Below are positions 41,692 to 51,675 of a stretch of 64,000 nucleotides of DNA, one piece after another (position 1 is the stretch's first letter; each line of letters opens with the position of its first letter). The DNA comes from CAWIMX01 sp963837345 (GTDB taxonomy: Bacteria > Acidobacteriota > Vicinamibacteria > Vicinamibacterales > CAVVIG01). The notes beneath the pieces were generated by a model. That model saw only the letters and a program-made list of their open reading frames with translations. It ran no database searches and was not told the DNA's origin. The stretch lies in contig CAWIMX010000001.1 of NCBI GenBank assembly GCA_963837345.1, forward strand, positions 3,410,001-3,474,000, in the 5' to 3' direction. The translations under genes were made by a program, and so were the position numbers.

Positions 41692-44622
41692 CTAGAAGTG
41701 GAACTGGGCGCCCAGGCTGAAGAGGCGTCCCTGGAGGATCTGCGATGGCTGATCCAGCGACGACCCGTAGGTCTGCACGGCCGCGACGGTCGTATTGCCG
41801 TTCAGGAGGTTGAAGATGTCGAGCTGGACCTGCCAGCTCCCGCGTCCGAGGGGGAACTTCTTGGCCAGGCGCATGTCCACCTGGTCGAGTCGGTCGAGAT
41901 ACTTCGCGCCCGGCGCGATGAGGGGCACGGTTTCCGCCGACTGGTTCAGCCCTGGCACCACCTTCGGGCTGATCTGTACTGCACGTCGAGCCACGGCGCC
42001 GCCGCGGCCCCGCCGGCTCCCGACCCGTAGCTGACGGTGCCGGGGTAGCTCTGGAACGTCCCGCTCAGTTCCACGCCGTAGGGCAGCGGATAGTTGCCCG
42101 ACAGCTTGTACTGCGTGCGGAACGGAATGTCGAGCTGCGTCTGGTCGCAGTAGATCGTGTAGTTCGGGTTCGACGCCGCCGTCGTGGCGAGCGTGGTGTG
42201 GTAGATGTTCGCGCCGACGTACGGCTGGCAGTTGTTCGACACCGTCTTCTCGGTGGTCAACCCGCCGAACGCGTTGGCGCCGTGCGGCAGCCGCGCGTTG
42301 AACGACAGCTCGAAGCCGCTGTAGACGCGCGAGTTGGTGTCGGAGTTCTTGTCGACGATGTCGATCGCTCCGATCTTGTCCTTCGCCAGGCTGTACACGG
42401 TCAGCGGCGAGCCGTCGAGCGGATTCGTCGTGGTGATCGCCGTCCAGTCGGAGGGGGACAGGTCCTGGTTGTCCGAATAGAACAGCCGCTTGTAGCTGCG
42501 GCGATAGTAGCCGAACGTCGCCGCGACGCCCGGGATGATCTGCCGCTGGACGCTGCCCGTGTATTCGAGATCGTAGGGCCGCTTGATGCCCGGATCCGGC
42601 CGCCGCTCGGGCGCGACGCCGAAGCTGGCGTTCTGCGACGGGCCGATCTCGTTGTCCTGGGCGATGTCGTCGCCGTTCAGATCCGTCCAGGTCCGCGTGT
42701 CGGTCGCCAGGAACAGCGGGTCGTAGAGCTGCGCGAACCCGACGGTGGAGAAGGCGACGTTGTACCGACCGAAGCTGCTCTTGACGGCCGTCGTGCCGTC
42801 GCCGAAGACGTCCCAGCTCGCCCCGATGCGCGGGGAGATGTCGTTCCAGTTCGGATAGTCCGTGACCTCCGGAAACGAACGCGCCGGCACGAAACGGCCC
42901 GCGCCGACCGCCGCGGCGGCAATGGACGTGTTGAAGTGCTCGAAGCGCACGCCCCCGGACACCGTGACGCGCTTGAGGGTCCAGTTGTCCTGGGCGAAGA
43001 TGCCCAGATCGGCGTTGATGTCTTCCTTGCTCTCGACCGGCGTGTTGTACACCGTGACCGAGTCGGGCACGCCGCTGCGGTAGCGCTGCACGAGGTCGAC
43101 ACCGAACCCGGGATCCGGCCCGGCCTGCGAGAACGACCGCTGCGAGCGGTTGAAGCCGTAGCCCCACTGGACGCCGGCCTTGATGGCGTGCGATCCCGTG
43201 ACGTAGGAGAGCGCGCCGTCCCAGTTGCGCTGGACGGGCTCATGCAGGAAGTACGGGCCCGAGACGGCGCCCCACTGCGTGCCGAGAATGATGTCCTGCT
43301 TGGGAATGGCGGCGCCCACCAGCGCCGACGGTTCGAGCTCGCTCGTCGTGTAGGTCTCGTTGTTCGACGACCACCCGAACTCGGCGAGGAGCTTCGACGT
43401 GAGCGTGCCGGTGTACTTGGCCTGGCCGGTGTAGTAGATCCCGTGGCTCGGATCGCGGATGCCGAACGCCTCTTCGGTGTAGTTGGCCGCGCCTTCGTGG
43501 TAGCGGTACTTGAAGATGCGGTCGAGGTAGGCGCTGAACTTGTGCTTCGGCGCGGCCTGCCACGTGAGCCGCACCTCGTGGCTCCGGATGTGGTTGTTAT
43601 CCACCACCTGGTGCGAGAGGTCGGGCTGATAGGAATTGTGCGTCGGATCCAGGTTGTAGAAGGCGTTGGCGACCTTCTGGTTCACGCCCCAGTGCCGGAA
43701 CGACGTGTAGAACCACAGCTTGTCCTTCTGAACGGGTCCGCCTCCGCTGAGATTGACGTCGTGGATGCTGTCGATCGAGTCGCCGGCCTTCAGACCCTTG
43801 TCGATCAGATCCTGCGAGACGTTGTCGGCCTGCAGGCCGCTGCCGGTCCCGGAATAGAACAGATCGGCCGTGAACTGGTTGCCGCCGTCCTTGGGAATCA
43901 TGTTGAGGAGCACGCCGCCCCCGGACGTCTCCGCGGAGATCGCGCCCGTCTGGTAGCTGAACTCCTGGAACATCCCTTCGTTGAAGTAGTTCTGGATGGC
44001 GCCGTCGCCCTCGATGCCCTTCACGGACATCCCGTCCACCATGATGCTGTTGTCTTTCGGGTCGCCGCCGTGGGCGATGATGTAGGTCTGCTGCATCCCC
44101 TGGGCGCCGCCGACGTCGGGCGCCGACTTCTGCACGCCGGCCATCAGCGTCCCGACCGACTGGATGTTGCGGCCCGCCGGTGGGCACCGCATCCAGCAGC
44201 TGCTTGGGCAGCACCTGCTGCTGCGCCACGGTCTGCACGTCGACGACGGGCGACTGCCCGGCGACGGTGACCGTCTCTTCGATCGCGCCCACCCGCATGT
44301 CGGCGTTCACCGGCGCGGTGAAGTTGGCCGGCAGTTCGATGTTGTCGCGTTTGATGGTGTTGAAGCCGGGCAACGTGAAGGTCACGCTGTAGGTGCCCGG
44401 CCGGAGGTTGAGGATCTTGTACTGGCCGGCTCCGTCGGTGGTGGCGCTTCGGACGCCTTCGATGAGGGCCGGGCTGGCGGCTTCGACCGTCACCCCCGGC
44501 AGCACCGCGCCGGACGAGTCCTTCACGACTCCGGCGATGGCGCTTTGCGCGAAGGCTGTACCGGACGACAGCACCGCGGCACCAATCAAGAACCCAAGCG
44601 TCACACTCCATCTACGTCCCAT
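41692..44622 (-). CDS. Oar-like TonB-dependent receptor, two frame breaks
   Basis: A ~976-aa receptor of the same type as its neighbour. It has a signal peptide (TLGFLIGAAVLSSGTAFAQS), a CarboxypepD-like domain (IAGVVKDSSGAVLPGVTVEA), the plug segment NADMRVGAIEETVTVAGQSP and VDVQ, then the barrel, ending in LFSLGAQFHF. The frame changes near 44175 (after LLDAVPTG, continuing RNIQSVGTLMAG) and near 41972 (after WLDVQY, continuing ISPKVVPGLNQ). The central piece (about 730 residues) is intact, and both joins restore conserved sequence, so sequencing indels are likely. A terminator hairpin follows. Confidence 0.88.
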
Positions 44623-44894
44623 GTTTCCCCTCCCTGACTGCGCCACGCCGTCACGCAGGCGCCAGCAGACAAGTCGACAACTCCGAAGGGTCACGACGGT
44701 CGGATTGCTGCCCTGTATATCTGAGTGGAATCTCGCCGCGACAAGGAAGGAGAGCTCGGCGGATGGTGCAAGGCCTCACGAATCACGGATTTGAATCGCG
44801 ATCCACCGCCCAGCATGGATCGGTCTGGCTTGCATAAGTGCAGATATGATTCGAGTAAGAACGCAGCATGGAAAGCGTGTGGCGCGCGATGGGC

Positions 44895-45431
44895 TCAGCG
44901 CCGCCGCGGCGTCCGCGCGCCGTCGATCGCGACGCCGTCGGCGAGCGGGATCGTGAGCACGATCCGATCGTCGGGACCGAAGTTGCGGGTCACATGTCCC
45001 TTGCCGGTGGTGTCTTCGATCAGGTTGATGTGCCCGGGGCCGGCCGGGATGTGCACGCCCCCGGACACTTCGACTTCCGACTGACCCGACAGCGTGATCA
45101 CGAACTGCCGGGCCGGGCCGTTGTGCCACGCGGGCGAATTCGGATCGGTCGCGGCGGAGTCGGCGGGATCGGCGCCGGCAGTGGGCGCCCGCACGCTGAA
45201 TTCCGCGCCCGTGGCCGTGAACATGTTCGAGATGCCCCGATCGCTCAAATTGAGCTCGATGTCCTCGGCGTGCGCCAGGCCGTCGGGGCCGGTGAAGATG
45301 CGCGTGACCACCACAGACGCGCGTCGCTGCGCCATGGCCACGTCCTCGTCGCGTGCGCTCCGGCCGATCGCGACGAACGTGGCGACGACGATGACGAAGG
45401 CGAACCGTCTTGCCCTGATACTCATGAACAT
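44895..45431 (-). CDS. exported cupin-like protein
   Basis: A 178-aa protein with an N-terminal hydrophobic signal (FAFVIVVATFVAIGRSARD). Its C-terminal half resembles a small cupin barrel: WHNGPARQFVITLSGQSEVE, then HIPAGPGHINLIEDTTGKGH. The His-rich metal site is incomplete. Likely a sugar- or metal-binding cupin of unknown role. The ATG at 45425 is an equally possible start. Confidence 0.75.
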   Translation of the reverse strand: MFMSIRARRFAFVIVVATFVAIGRSARDEDVAMAQRRASVVVTRIFTGPDGLAHAEDIELNLSDRGISNMFTATGAEFSVRAPTAGADPADSAATDPNSPAWHNGPARQFVITLSGQSEVEVSGGVHIPAGPGHINLIEDTTGKGHVTRNFGPDDRIVLTIPLADGVAIDGARTPRRR

Positions 45432-45560
45432 CCTCCAGTCTCGAGATCCGGGAGCGACAGGATAGCAGGACGGGGTGGCCGCCGCGTGCGAGGTATCCGA
45501 AGTAAGCTGCCTGGTCAGTGGCGCCCCAGTTCGAGGCTCCCATGGAAAGTCGAGGTGAAC

Positions 45561-46448
45561 ATGCCGCGTGGCTCACGACGTCGCCTCCGTCGGTTGCAGA
45601 TGGCGAGGGCGCTCATTCTGTGGCTCGCCGCGAGCATCGTGCTGACAGCGTCAGCGCGTGCCGGTCAACAGGTTCCTCGTCCATCCGACGTGACCGCCGA
45701 GCAGGGCCGAACCTACGAGGCGTTCCTGAGCTGGTACTTCGACCAGCCGCCTGACGTCCAGAACCTCGACGACGCCGTGCTCTACGACCGGTATGCGGCA
45801 ACGCTGATGGCCGGCGGGCAGTCGCCGGCCGAGGCGGCAGCCACGATCGCGCTCATCGAGCGCGTGGGCCAACGCGTCGAGGCGGAGCGTTGGAATCGGA
45901 TCCTCACCGATTCCACGTCGCGCTTCAGCACGGCGCCAAACCAGTTCTTGGTGGACATGATCAAGGGGCGGCCGCCGGGCCGGTCGCTCGACGTGGGAAT
46001 GGGCCAGGGCCGCAACACCATTTACCTGGCGCAGCAGGGCTGGGACTCGGTCGGCTTCGATCCGGCAGACCGGGCCGTTGCCGCGGCCCGGGAACAGGCG
46101 CGGGCGCTCGGGGTGACGATCACCACGAGCATCGCGACCGCCGAATCCTTCGACTGGGGCGACGCCGAGTGGGATCTCATCGTCCTCAGCTATGTCGGGG
46201 CGCGCGGGTACGTCGAGAAGGTGGCCCGCGCGCTGCGCCCGGGCGGCATGGTCGTCGTCGAGGCGTTCCATCGCGACGCGACGAAGGACGGTCCGATCGG
46301 TCCGGCGGTGGTGTTCGACACCAACGAGCTGCTTCAGCTGTTCGCGCCGCTGCGCATCGTCCGATACGAGGACACCGAGGCCGTCGGCGATTTTGGACTC
46401 GACAAGACGCGCGTCGTGCGGTTGGCGGCCGTGAAGCCGGTGAATTGA
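45561..46448 (+). CDS. class I SAM methyltransferase with N-terminal signal peptide
   Basis: A 295-aa protein. Residues ~125-280 form a Rossmann methyltransferase domain with motif I SLDVGMGQGRNTIYLAQQG, VGFDPADRAVAAAREQA and WDLIVLSYVGARGYVEKVAR, then ALRPGGMVVVEAF. The N-terminus is MPRGSRRRLRRLQMARALIL followed by WLAASIVLTASARA, a clear Sec-type signal or anchor. Start ATG 45561 has GAGGTG upstream. S-adenosylmethionine is normally cytoplasmic, so an exported or anchored form is odd. Confidence 0.85.
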   Translation: MPRGSRRRLRRLQMARALILWLAASIVLTASARAGQQVPRPSDVTAEQGRTYEAFLSWYFDQPPDVQNLDDAVLYDRYAATLMAGGQSPAEAAATIALIERVGQRVEAERWNRILTDSTSRFSTAPNQFLVDMIKGRPPGRSLDVGMGQGRNTIYLAQQGWDSVGFDPADRAVAAAREQARALGVTITTSIATAESFDWGDAEWDLIVLSYVGARGYVEKVARALRPGGMVVVEAFHRDATKDGPIGPAVVFDTNELLQLFAPLRIVRYEDTEAVGDFGLDKTRVVRLAAVKPVN

Positions 46449-46470
46449 TACGATACGGCGACGGCTTCAT

Positions 46471-46560
46471 GCCGGGGTGGCGAAACTGGCAGACGCACAG
46501 GACTTAAAATCCTGAGATCCCCAAAGGATCGTGTGGGTTCGATCCCCACCCCCGGCACCA
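46471..46560 (+). tRNA. tRNA-Leu (anticodon TAA)
   Basis: A class II tRNA with a long variable arm. Acceptor arms GCCGGGG/CCCCGGC pair, the anticodon stem AGGA/TCCT holds the loop CTTAAAA (anticodon TAA), the T-loop is TTCGATC, and CCA is encoded at the end. Confidence 0.97.
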
Positions 46561-46614
46561 ACGGACGTCACCGCTTGACCGCAGGCACAGCCCGTCGGCC
46601 ACCCTGCCGGACGG

Positions 46615-47298
46615 CTACTGGCCGACCAACTTCAGCACCTCCTCACACCTCTGGAAGCGCGCCCACCAGATCGCGTCGTCCCAGGCGGAGTTGCGCTTCA
46701 ACGGAAGCGCCGGATCGTGCGTGACGAGCGCACGCACCGTCTCGACGCGGCAGCCGCCGAACATCGGACGGTCGGGTCCGCTGAGGGTGCCGGCGGACAC
46801 CGCACGAGACAACGGCGTGCCTCCGTGTTCGTTCTCCACACTCGGATCGGCTCCGTGGGCGAGGAGCAGCTTGACGATGGCGGGATCGGTGTCGCCGGCC
46901 GCCAGGAACAGCGGCGTCGGGCTTCCCCGGGCGCCGCGATTCGGGTCGGCGCCGCGATCGAGAAGAAGCCGGACGGCGGCAGGCTGCCGCTGGAGAATCG
47001 CGTGTTGCAGCGGTGTCGCGTCCCAGTCGTCTCCCGTGGATGCGGGCCGGTTAGCGTCGGCGCCGGCATCGAGGAGGACGCTGATCGCATCGACTGATCC
47101 GGACCGCGCCGCCCAGATCACCGGCGTCCACGAGTCGCCACCCTCGTCGGGGTCATGGCCCTCGTCAAGGAGATGGCGGAGCGCGGCGACGTCGTTGCGG
47201 GCAGCGGCCTGCGTCAGTGGAGTTTCGGGACGCTGCGCGCAGGCGCCCGCGGCGAGCAGGGTGGCGACGAGTCCGAGCGGCAGCATGAAACGGTGCAT
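46615..47298 (-). CDS. ankyrin-repeat lipoprotein
   Basis: A 227-aa protein with a lipobox (LLAAGAC, Cys20) and about five ankyrin repeats (TPLTQAAARNDVAALRHLL, DAISVLLDAGADANRP, AAVRLLLDRGADPNRGARG, AIVKLLLAHGADPSVEN). It is probably anchored in the periplasm for protein binding. It is transcribed from a promoter with a palindrome in its spacer, divergent from the TetR gene. Confidence 0.88.
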   Translation of the reverse strand: MHRFMLPLGLVATLLAAGACAQRPETPLTQAAARNDVAALRHLLDEGHDPDEGGDSWTPVIWAARSGSVDAISVLLDAGADANRPASTGDDWDATPLQHAILQRQPAAVRLLLDRGADPNRGARGSPTPLFLAAGDTDPAIVKLLLAHGADPSVENEHGGTPLSRAVSAGTLSGPDRPMFGGCRVETVRALVTHDPALPLKRNSAWDDAIWWARFQRCEEVLKLVGQ

Positions 47299-47315
47299 GG
47301 CGACCCTCGGGCGGG

Positions 47316-47344
47316 ATCATATACAAAGGACTTTGTAATGTAAA
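47316..47344 (-). promoter_or_regulatory. promoter of the ankyrin lipoprotein gene
   Basis: On the minus strand, TTTACA (47339-47344) and TATGAT (47316-47321) are 17 bases apart, a near-consensus sigma-70 promoter. The ATG is 17 bases past the -10 box, with GAGGG as the ribosome binding site, so the leader is only about 10 bases. Confidence 0.7.
47322..47337. promoter_or_regulatory. palindromic operator between -35 and -10
   Basis: TACAAAG-GA-CTTTGTA: two perfect 7-bp arms with a 2-base centre fill the promoter spacer. A repressor bound here would block RNA polymerase directly. The TetR protein encoded 83 bases away in the other direction is the obvious candidate. Confidence 0.65.
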
Positions 47345-47419
47345 GACAACGCCGCCTGCCGACCCTGGTGGCGAGGATCCGTTGACGCGCCGCGCGTCTT
47401 GGGCATATGATTAAGGCAT

Positions 47420-48049
47420 ATGGCTAAGGCGCCGGATCGTCCACGGAAGCCCGCCGGACCTCCCGGAACGCGGACGCGGATCCTCAGGGCCACGGTCGAG
47501 CTGATGGCCGAGAGCGGGATCGACCGCGTGCGGACGCGGTCGATTGCCGAGCGGGCCGGCGTGAATCCGGCGCTCATCCACTATCACTTCGGGTCGATTC
47601 CGGCGCTCGTTCTGGAGGCGGCGCAGGATGCGCTGACGCGGGAGCTCGGTCCCTCGATCGACGTGTTCCAGTCCGGAGCGACGCTCGGCGACTCGATCGA
47701 GGCCGTGCTGGACTGGATCGTCCGGTACGGCGAGCGCACGCCCGGATCGACGATCCTGGCCGACGCCATGGTCAAGTCGACGCGCGATGCGTCGTTTCGC
47801 CGGTGGACCCGGAAGGCGTCACAACATTTCCGGTCGGCGATCCGGCAGCGCCTGCAGACAGCCAGGGACGCGGGTGAGCTGGATCCGCAGCTCGACCTGA
47901 CCGCCGCGGCGGTTCTGCTCGCGGCCGCGCTGGACGGGTTGCTGTTCCACCATCTCGTGGATCCGAAACTCGACGTGATGCAGGTCGCGGCGCCGATCAA
48001 GGCGATGCTGAAGCCGCCGCCCCGCGCGACACGCGTCGCCGGATTGTAA
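47420..48049 (+). CDS. TetR family transcriptional regulator
   Basis: A 209-aa regulator. The N-terminal HTH is TRILRATVELMAESGIDRVR followed by TRSIAERAGVNPALIHYHFG, the standard TetR pattern. The helical C-terminal domain would bind a ligand and form dimers. It is 12 bases upstream of the sigma54 activator and divergent from the ankyrin gene, whose promoter carries a palindrome. A repeated gcatatg pair lies just upstream of its start. Confidence 0.92.
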   Translation: MAKAPDRPRKPAGPPGTRTRILRATVELMAESGIDRVRTRSIAERAGVNPALIHYHFGSIPALVLEAAQDALTRELGPSIDVFQSGATLGDSIEAVLDWIVRYGERTPGSTILADAMVKSTRDASFRRWTRKASQHFRSAIRQRLQTARDAGELDPQLDLTAAAVLLAAALDGLLFHHLVDPKLDVMQVAAPIKAMLKPPPRATRVAGL

Positions 48050-48061
48050 AGGAGTGCACGC

Positions 48062-49624
48062 ATGAACGTCGCGAGTGCCGTCGCCGAGTGTCCCGCCGGC
48101 ATGAGCCCGCCGGCCGGACGCCCGACCGCGACCGATGCGCCCTGGGACGAGCTGTTGCGCGCCCTGGCCGCCGTCCTCGACGTTCGGGAAGCCTTCCCGC
48201 GAATCTCGCAGATCGTCGCGCCGATTGTCCCGCACGATCTCCTGATGCTGACGAGCCACGATCGGGACGGAGCCGTCGTGGTCGAGGCGGTCTCGAAGGA
48301 GACCCCGCTGCGCGGGGCCCGCTGCAGGGGCGGCGGCACGCGCCGCGCCGACGGCGAGTTGGTCGCGGCCGTCGATCTCGACCGGGGCGCCGACGGCGTC
48401 TGGCCCCCGGAGCTCCTGAACCGGATTCGGGCCGCGGGCTATGCCTCGATGTGCCTCGTTGGCCGGCGGGTCCGCGACGAGCGCGTGGATCTCGTGTTCC
48501 TGTCCCGGCGCGCTGGCGCATTCCGCGGCGTCGATGCCGACGCCGCTCGCCGGATTGCTGATCACATCGCGCTCGGCGTATCGCACGGACTGTTGGCTGA
48601 AGCGGCGCAGTACGGGGTCGAGGCCAGGGTTCGGGCGGAACGGCTCGAGCGGCGCGTCCGATCGCTGGGAGCCGCCGAGCCCCACCCCGACGCCCACGAC
48701 CGTGCGGTCGGTGAGTCGGCCGAGTGGCGCGGTGTGCTCCGAAAGGCGACGCAGGTCGCGGCGACCGACACCACGGTGTTGCTGAGCGGCGAGTCGGGCA
48801 CCGGGAAGGAAGTCGTGGCGCGATTCATTCACCGAGCGTCCGCCAGGCGCTGCGGACCGTTCATCGCGATCAACTGCGCGGCGCTGCCCGAGCAGCTGCT
48901 CGAGTCGGAGCTCTTCGGGTATGAGCGGGGCGCCTTCACCGGCGCCGAGCGTGCCAAGCCCGGCCAGATTGAGCTGGCGGCTGGCGGCGTGCTGTTGCTC
49001 GACGAGGTGAGCGAGATGTGCCGGTCGGTGCAGGCCAAATTCCTTCGCGTGCTGCAGGAACGTGAGTTTCAACGTCTCGGCGCGACGCGGTCGCAGCGAG
49101 CGAATGTCCGGGTGGTCGCCGCGACCAATCGCGACCTGCGTGGCGCCACCGAACGTGGCGAGTTCCGCGAGGATCTGTACTACCGGCTGAGGGTCTTCGA
49201 CATCGCGCTGCCACCCCTGCGGGCGCGCACCGAGGACATCCTGCCCTTGAGCGAGAGGTTCCTGAAGGACATCGGCGCGTCGTTCGGCCGGCCGCTGGCC
49301 GGCCTGGCGCCCGATGGGCGGGAGGCGTTGCTCAGGCACGACTGGCCCGGGAACGTTCGCGAGCTGCGCAACGCGCTCGAGCGGGCGGCGATCCTGTGCG
49401 AGGGGGGGCCCATTCGCGCGGAGCATCTGGAGCTTGGGGCGGCACCGCGGCCCCGGCCGGCGGCCACGGCGGACCTGAAGACGGTCGAGCGCGAACTGAT
49501 CGTGCAGGCGCTCGAGCAGTGCCGCGGCAACAAGTCGCAGGCGGCGCGGCGCCTCGGTCTGTCCCGCACGCAGCTCTACGTCCGCCTCCGCAGGTATCGG
49601 CTCGACCAGCCGCCGGCGGCCTGA
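48062..49624 (+). CDS. sigma54-dependent activator with GAF-like sensor domain
   Basis: A 520-aa bacterial enhancer-binding protein. The N-terminal ~190 residues look like a GAF sensor (FPRISQIVAPIVPHDLLMLT). The AAA domain has Walker A GESGTGKEVVARF, the sigma54-contact loop GAFTGA, Walker B-type LLLDEVSEM, and the arginine region FREDLYYRLRVF. The C-terminal Fis-type HTH is RGNKSQAARRLGLSRTQLYV. It lacks a response-regulator receiver, so it senses a small molecule or protein directly. Confidence 0.93.
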   Translation: MNVASAVAECPAGMSPPAGRPTATDAPWDELLRALAAVLDVREAFPRISQIVAPIVPHDLLMLTSHDRDGAVVVEAVSKETPLRGARCRGGGTRRADGELVAAVDLDRGADGVWPPELLNRIRAAGYASMCLVGRRVRDERVDLVFLSRRAGAFRGVDADAARRIADHIALGVSHGLLAEAAQYGVEARVRAERLERRVRSLGAAEPHPDAHDRAVGESAEWRGVLRKATQVAATDTTVLLSGESGTGKEVVARFIHRASARRCGPFIAINCAALPEQLLESELFGYERGAFTGAERAKPGQIELAAGGVLLLDEVSEMCRSVQAKFLRVLQEREFQRLGATRSQRANVRVVAATNRDLRGATERGEFREDLYYRLRVFDIALPPLRARTEDILPLSERFLKDIGASFGRPLAGLAPDGREALLRHDWPGNVRELRNALERAAILCEGGPIRAEHLELGAAPRPRPAATADLKTVERELIVQALEQCRGNKSQAARRLGLSRTQLYVRLRRYRLDQPPAA

Positions 49625-49633
49625 GGGCGCCGG

Positions 49634-51310
49634 TCAGTTGGGCACGATGCGCAGGTTCTTCGGCGCAGCCGGAGCCGCGGCGCGTCCAGATGGCATGACG
49701 AACAGCGTCACGCTCTGCGCCGGCACGGTCGCGCTGAACGCGCCGGACGCCCACGGGACGTCCGTGACGCGGGTGATGGCATTGGCCGCCGTCAGCTGCC
49801 ACGCCTGGCCGGCGGCGCCCGGCTGAAAGCCGCTCACGTGGACGCTCACCGCGGTGCTGCCCGTCAAGACCTTGTTCACCACCATCACAGTCAGTGCGCC
49901 GTCGGCTCGAAGCGCGGCAAACGCCGAGAGCGTGTCGGGATTGGCCGTTGACGCGGCCACGCTCGTCTCGCCGAACGTCGACTTCAACCCGTCGTAATTC
50001 CGGTACATCTTGATCGCCTTGTAGACGGGCGAGCTCGCCGACGGGGTGGCCCAGCGGGCCGCCAGGTCCAGCCCCTCACGGCCGAAGATGCCGAGGACGT
50101 CGGCCTGGGCGGTGGCGCCGTTGATGTGGTTCTCGGCGCCCCAGTTGTACTCGGTGATCCCGATTGCCGTGCCCGGATAGTGCGCGGCGACCCAGCCGCG
50201 CAGACGCGGCACCAGCTGCACACGATCATTGATCCACGTCTCGTCCACGTAGCCGGGATCCCAGAGCGAGCGGGTCGACCGGTTGCGCCGCAGCTGCATG
50301 GCGGCCGACACGTCGTCGCTGAACTCGCCGCCCTGCGGGTAGTAGTGCACGGTGAAGATGTCCAGCAGACGCCGTCCGGTCGAGGCCTGATTCAGACGCA
50401 GCTGAGCGAGCAGCCAGGGCAGGTAATCGGCGCCGCCGTGTGCGTTGCGATCGGGCAGCGAGCCCCAGCCATGCTGGCTGCCGTACTGCTGGTCGGCCCC
50501 GCTGAAGAAATACCCGCTCCAGCCCCATTCCTCCGGGCCGGCGACGAGCGCCGACGGGTCCACGGCCTTGATCGCGCCGGCGAAGTCGATGGTCCGATCC
50601 TTCACCTCGTCCATCGTCGGCGACACTGGCCGCACGTCGCGATGCGTGCTGTGCCAGAGGCTCGGCTCGTTGTCGAGAATGTAGTAGCGCAGGCCGCCGT
50701 TCGCGTTCGTGCCCCAGCGGTCGACCAGATGCCGCACCCAGCCCTGCTGAAACGCGGAGTCCGACGGGACGTTCGCGTCGTTCGGATCGTTGCCGGTCAC
50801 CGGCTGCCCGTTCGCCCGCACACCGTTGCCTGCGTCGGGAAACCATTGGGCATCGCTGCCGCTCTGCGCACCGTATTTCGCGATTGAGAAGCTCGCCAGC
50901 TTCGAGCGGCCCGGTCCGACCTTCGCGACCCAGTCGATCGTGGGAATCGTGAGCATGGCCTGCGCGTTGGCAGCCCCCGCGCCGGCAATGAACGTGTCGC
51001 CCCGCTCGCCGGAGGCAGCGCTGGGTTCGGCGATGCTCTCGAAGTACCAGTCGTTGCCCCGATTGTCGGCGTTCAGCTGCCAGTTGTAGCGCGTCGTGTT
51101 GTTGCCGCCGTTGCGGTTGAGCGGCACGTTCAGGTCGCCGAGGGCCGAGGTCGTGGCGTGCGCGACGCCATAGATGTTGGGATCGATCGCATGCCGGTTC
51201 GCGCCGGCATCGACGTAGACGACGGCCGCGTTCTGAGCCGTGGGGGACACGACGAGCAGCAGCAGCGCGAGGGCGAGGGCCACGACGTCTCGGCCGCGAT
51301 GGCGGGGCAT
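49634..51310 (-). CDS. secreted glycoside hydrolase family 44-like protein
   Basis: A 558-aa exported enzyme. It has a signal peptide (DVVALALALLLLVVSPTAQN), then a TIM-barrel with VYVDAGANRHAIDPNIYGVA, NRNGGNNTTRYNWQLNADNR and RYYILDNEPSLWHSTHRD near 210 (the NEP acid of GH44-type enzymes), and GITEYNWGAENH near 390 (the second catalytic Glu). A C-terminal beta domain follows. GH44 members cut beta-1,4-glucans such as cellulose and xyloglucan. The frame is open upstream and continues into an intradiol dioxygenase remnant; ATG 51310 gives the natural signal peptide. Confidence 0.85.
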   Translation of the reverse strand: MPRHRGRDVVALALALLLLVVSPTAQNAAVVYVDAGANRHAIDPNIYGVAHATTSALGDLNVPLNRNGGNNTTRYNWQLNADNRGNDWYFESIAEPSAASGERGDTFIAGAGAANAQAMLTIPTIDWVAKVGPGRSKLASFSIAKYGAQSGSDAQWFPDAGNGVRANGQPVTGNDPNDANVPSDSAFQQGWVRHLVDRWGTNANGGLRYYILDNEPSLWHSTHRDVRPVSPTMDEVKDRTIDFAGAIKAVDPSALVAGPEEWGWSGYFFSGADQQYGSQHGWGSLPDRNAHGGADYLPWLLAQLRLNQASTGRRLLDIFTVHYYPQGGEFSDDVSAAMQLRRNRSTRSLWDPGYVDETWINDRVQLVPRLRGWVAAHYPGTAIGITEYNWGAENHINGATAQADVLGIFGREGLDLAARWATPSASSPVYKAIKMYRNYDGLKSTFGETSVAASTANPDTLSAFAALRADGALTVMVVNKVLTGSTAVSVHVSGFQPGAAGQAWQLTAANAITRVTDVPWASGAFSATVPAQSVTLFVMPSGRAAAPAAPKNLRIVPN

Positions 51311-51675
51311 GGGAAGGTCGAGTCCGGCGACGCACGATTGATGCCGGACCGAGCGCTCGATTGTCTTCGGCACGAGCGGCCCAACCGCCGGCACGAGCCT
51401 GCTGAGCGGCGATCGGGCGAACAGATTCGTGGCCAGTCCGCCGAAATCGTGAGGCGACGCCGGGCGCCAGGGCGGCGACAACACGGCTTCCCGGCCGCCG
51501 ACCTCGACATGAACGTGCGTCGCGCGCCCTTGATGCCAGCCTGGGTAGATCGTCGTGAACGTCACCTGACCGTTCGCATTCGTGACCCGGATGCCGCGCA
51601 GAAACGTCTCGGCACCTGCCGCGCCGTACTCGGAGTGACCACCGTGTCTTCCCGCGTAGACAACGCAACGGTCCG
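51311..51675 (-). pseudogene. intradiol ring-cleavage dioxygenase, C-terminal remnant
   Basis: About 120 codons read in the GH44 frame resemble the C-terminal end of secreted intradiol dioxygenases: AGAETFLRGIRVTNANGQVT, FTTIYPGWHQGRATHVHVEV (with the iron-ligand histidine pattern), then LATNLFARSPL. The N-terminal metal ligands are absent and there is no start codon with a ribosome binding site. It abuts the end of the TPR gene. A deletion between two genes would explain it. Confidence 0.65.

Noticed and set aside
42198..44270. Plus-strand 690-codon frame antisense to the second TonB receptor
   Set aside because: Same reason as the other mirror frames; the receptor's plug and barrel motifs on the minus strand settle which strand codes.
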